This document shows, one piece after another, positions 5,685-6,471 of a stretch of DNA of 6,471 nt (the stretch's first letter is position 1; the number at the start of each line of letters is the position of its first letter). The position numbers and the translations under genes are program-made. This DNA comes from DATCVA01 sp036567205 (GTDB taxonomy: Bacteria; Pseudomonadota; Gammaproteobacteria; Burkholderiales; Burkholderiaceae_B), in contig DATCVA010000144.1 of the NCBI GenBank assembly GCA_036567205.1, forward strand, positions 1-6,471, read 5' to 3'. The notes beneath the pieces are model-generated. The model had not been told where the DNA came from, ran no database searches, and was given only the letters and a program-made list of their open reading frames with translations.

Positions 5685-6471
5685 GTGGCTGCTGTCAAAA
5701 ATTCCTTACCTCGCCGCCAGTTTGATGTGGTGGTCGTAGGCGCCGGCGGAGCCGGCATGCGTTGCTCGTTGCAACTGGCACAAGCGGGCTTGTCGGTCGC
5801 AGTCTTGTCCAAAGTGTTTCCTACCCGTTCGCATACGGTAGCTGCTCAGGGGGGCGTCAGTGCGTCGCTGGGCAACATGAGCGAGGACAACTGGTACTGG
5901 CATATGTACGATACCGTCAAGGGTTCCGACTGGCTCGGCGATCAGGACGCTATCGAATTCATGTGCCGCGAGGCGCCAAATGCCGTGTACGAACTCGAGC
6001 ACTACGGCATGCCGTTCGACCGTAATCCCGACGGTACCATTTACCAGCGACCCTTTGGCGGCCATACGGCTAATTTTGGCGAAAAGCCGGTGCAACGCGC
6101 CTGTGCCGCCGCCGACCGTACTGGTCATGCCATGTTGCATACTTTGTATCAACGCAACGTCGCTGCACGCACTCAGTTTTTTGTCGAGTGGATGGCGCTT
6201 GATTTGCTGCGCAACGAAGCGGGCGACGTTCTGGGCGTTACAGCCCTCGAAATGGAAACCGGCGAAATTTACATACTGGAAGCCAAGCAGACTGTGCTGG
6301 CCACTGGCGGGGCAGGCCGTATCTGGGCCGCCTCCACGAACGCCTTCATCAATACCGGCGATGGGCTTGGTATGGCGGCGCGCGCGGGCATTCCTTTGCA
6401 AGACATGGAGTTCTGGCAATTCCATCCAACTGGCGTAGCCGGAGCGGGCGTTCTTATTACCGAAGGTGTTC
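5685..6471 (+). CDS. sdhA: Succinate dehydrogenase flavoprotein subunit, N-terminal part (runs off the right edge)
   Basis: Catalytic FAD subunit of complex II; oxidises succinate to fumarate on the cytoplasmic side of the inner membrane and passes electrons to SdhB. The first 262 of an expected ~590 residues are present. The FAD-binding Rossmann motif is VVVVGAGGAGMR (15-26). PTRSHTVAAQGG carries His50, aligned with the covalent-FAD His45 of E. coli. RPFGGHTANFG, ATGGAGRIW, NTGDGLGMAARAG and FWQFHPTG follow; His247 in the last aligns with the substrate-binding His242 of E. coli. The start is GTG 5685, with GGAG (5671-5674) ten bases upstream inside sdhD; the reading frame begins MAAVKNSLPRRQFDVV, which fits the family's short N-terminus. 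Covalent-FAD histidine and co-location with sdhCD favour succinate dehydrogenase over fumarate reductase. sdhB is expected just beyond the window. Confidence 0.96.
   Translation, partial: MAAVKNSLPRRQFDVVVVGAGGAGMRCSLQLAQAGLSVAVLSKVFPTRSHTVAAQGGVSASLGNMSEDNWYWHMYDTVKGSDWLGDQDAIEFMCREAPNAVYELEHYGMPFDRNPDGTIYQRPFGGHTANFGEKPVQRACAAADRTGHAMLHTLYQRNVAARTQFFVEWMALDLLRNEAGDVLGVTALEMETGEIYILEAKQTVLATGGAGRIWAASTNAFINTGDGLGMAARAGIPLQDMEFWQFHPTGVAGAGVLITEGV

Noticed and set aside
5706..6425. 239-codon open frame antisense to sdhA
   Set aside because: It lies wholly within the conserved sdhA coding sequence and resembles no family I know; long antisense frames are common opposite codon-biased genes.

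Overview
The window is part of a betaproteobacterial chromosome, most likely Burkholderiales, family Alcaligenaceae. This rests on gene order (acnD, prpC, prpB and mdh facing away from a GntR-type regulator and sdhCDAB) and on how closely the proteins resemble Bordetella/Achromobacter-type homologues as I remember them. By eye the G+C content is moderate, well below Bordetella, so a lower-GC relative such as Advenella or Pusillimonas is a guess. No mobile element, CRISPR array, tRNA or rRNA is visible, and no gene looks broken.

Layout. Positions 1-3634 are read leftwards and hold, in transcription order, mdh (malate dehydrogenase), prpB (2-methylisocitrate lyase), prpC (2-methylcitrate synthase) and the first 136 codons of acnD (Fe/S-dependent 2-methylcitrate dehydratase), which runs off the left edge. 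Positions 3635-4017 are an AT-rich divergent control region. It contains a triple TCTTATA/TATAAGA half-site array, a likely mdh promoter and a long foldable mdh leader. Positions 4018-4788 encode a HutC-type GntR regulator (winged helix plus UTRA ligand domain) read rightwards. After a 96-base gap come sdhC, sdhD and the first 262 codons of sdhA, packed as an operon that continues past the right edge.

How the genes work together. PrpC condenses propionyl-CoA with oxaloacetate; AcnD begins the isomerisation of 2-methylcitrate; PrpB cleaves 2-methylisocitrate to pyruvate and succinate. Succinate dehydrogenase then makes fumarate, and malate dehydrogenase regenerates the oxaloacetate that PrpC needs. 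The locus therefore encodes most of a closed methylcitrate cycle. A fumarase and the 2-methylaconitate isomerase PrpF are not seen in the window. The regulator between the two arms is a plausible controller of one or both.

The protein-coding content is well-known core metabolism, and I do not see an undescribed protein system. The less ordinary signals are regulatory: an intrinsic terminator wedged between mdh and prpB, the half-site array in the divergent promoter region, and the structured leader of mdh.
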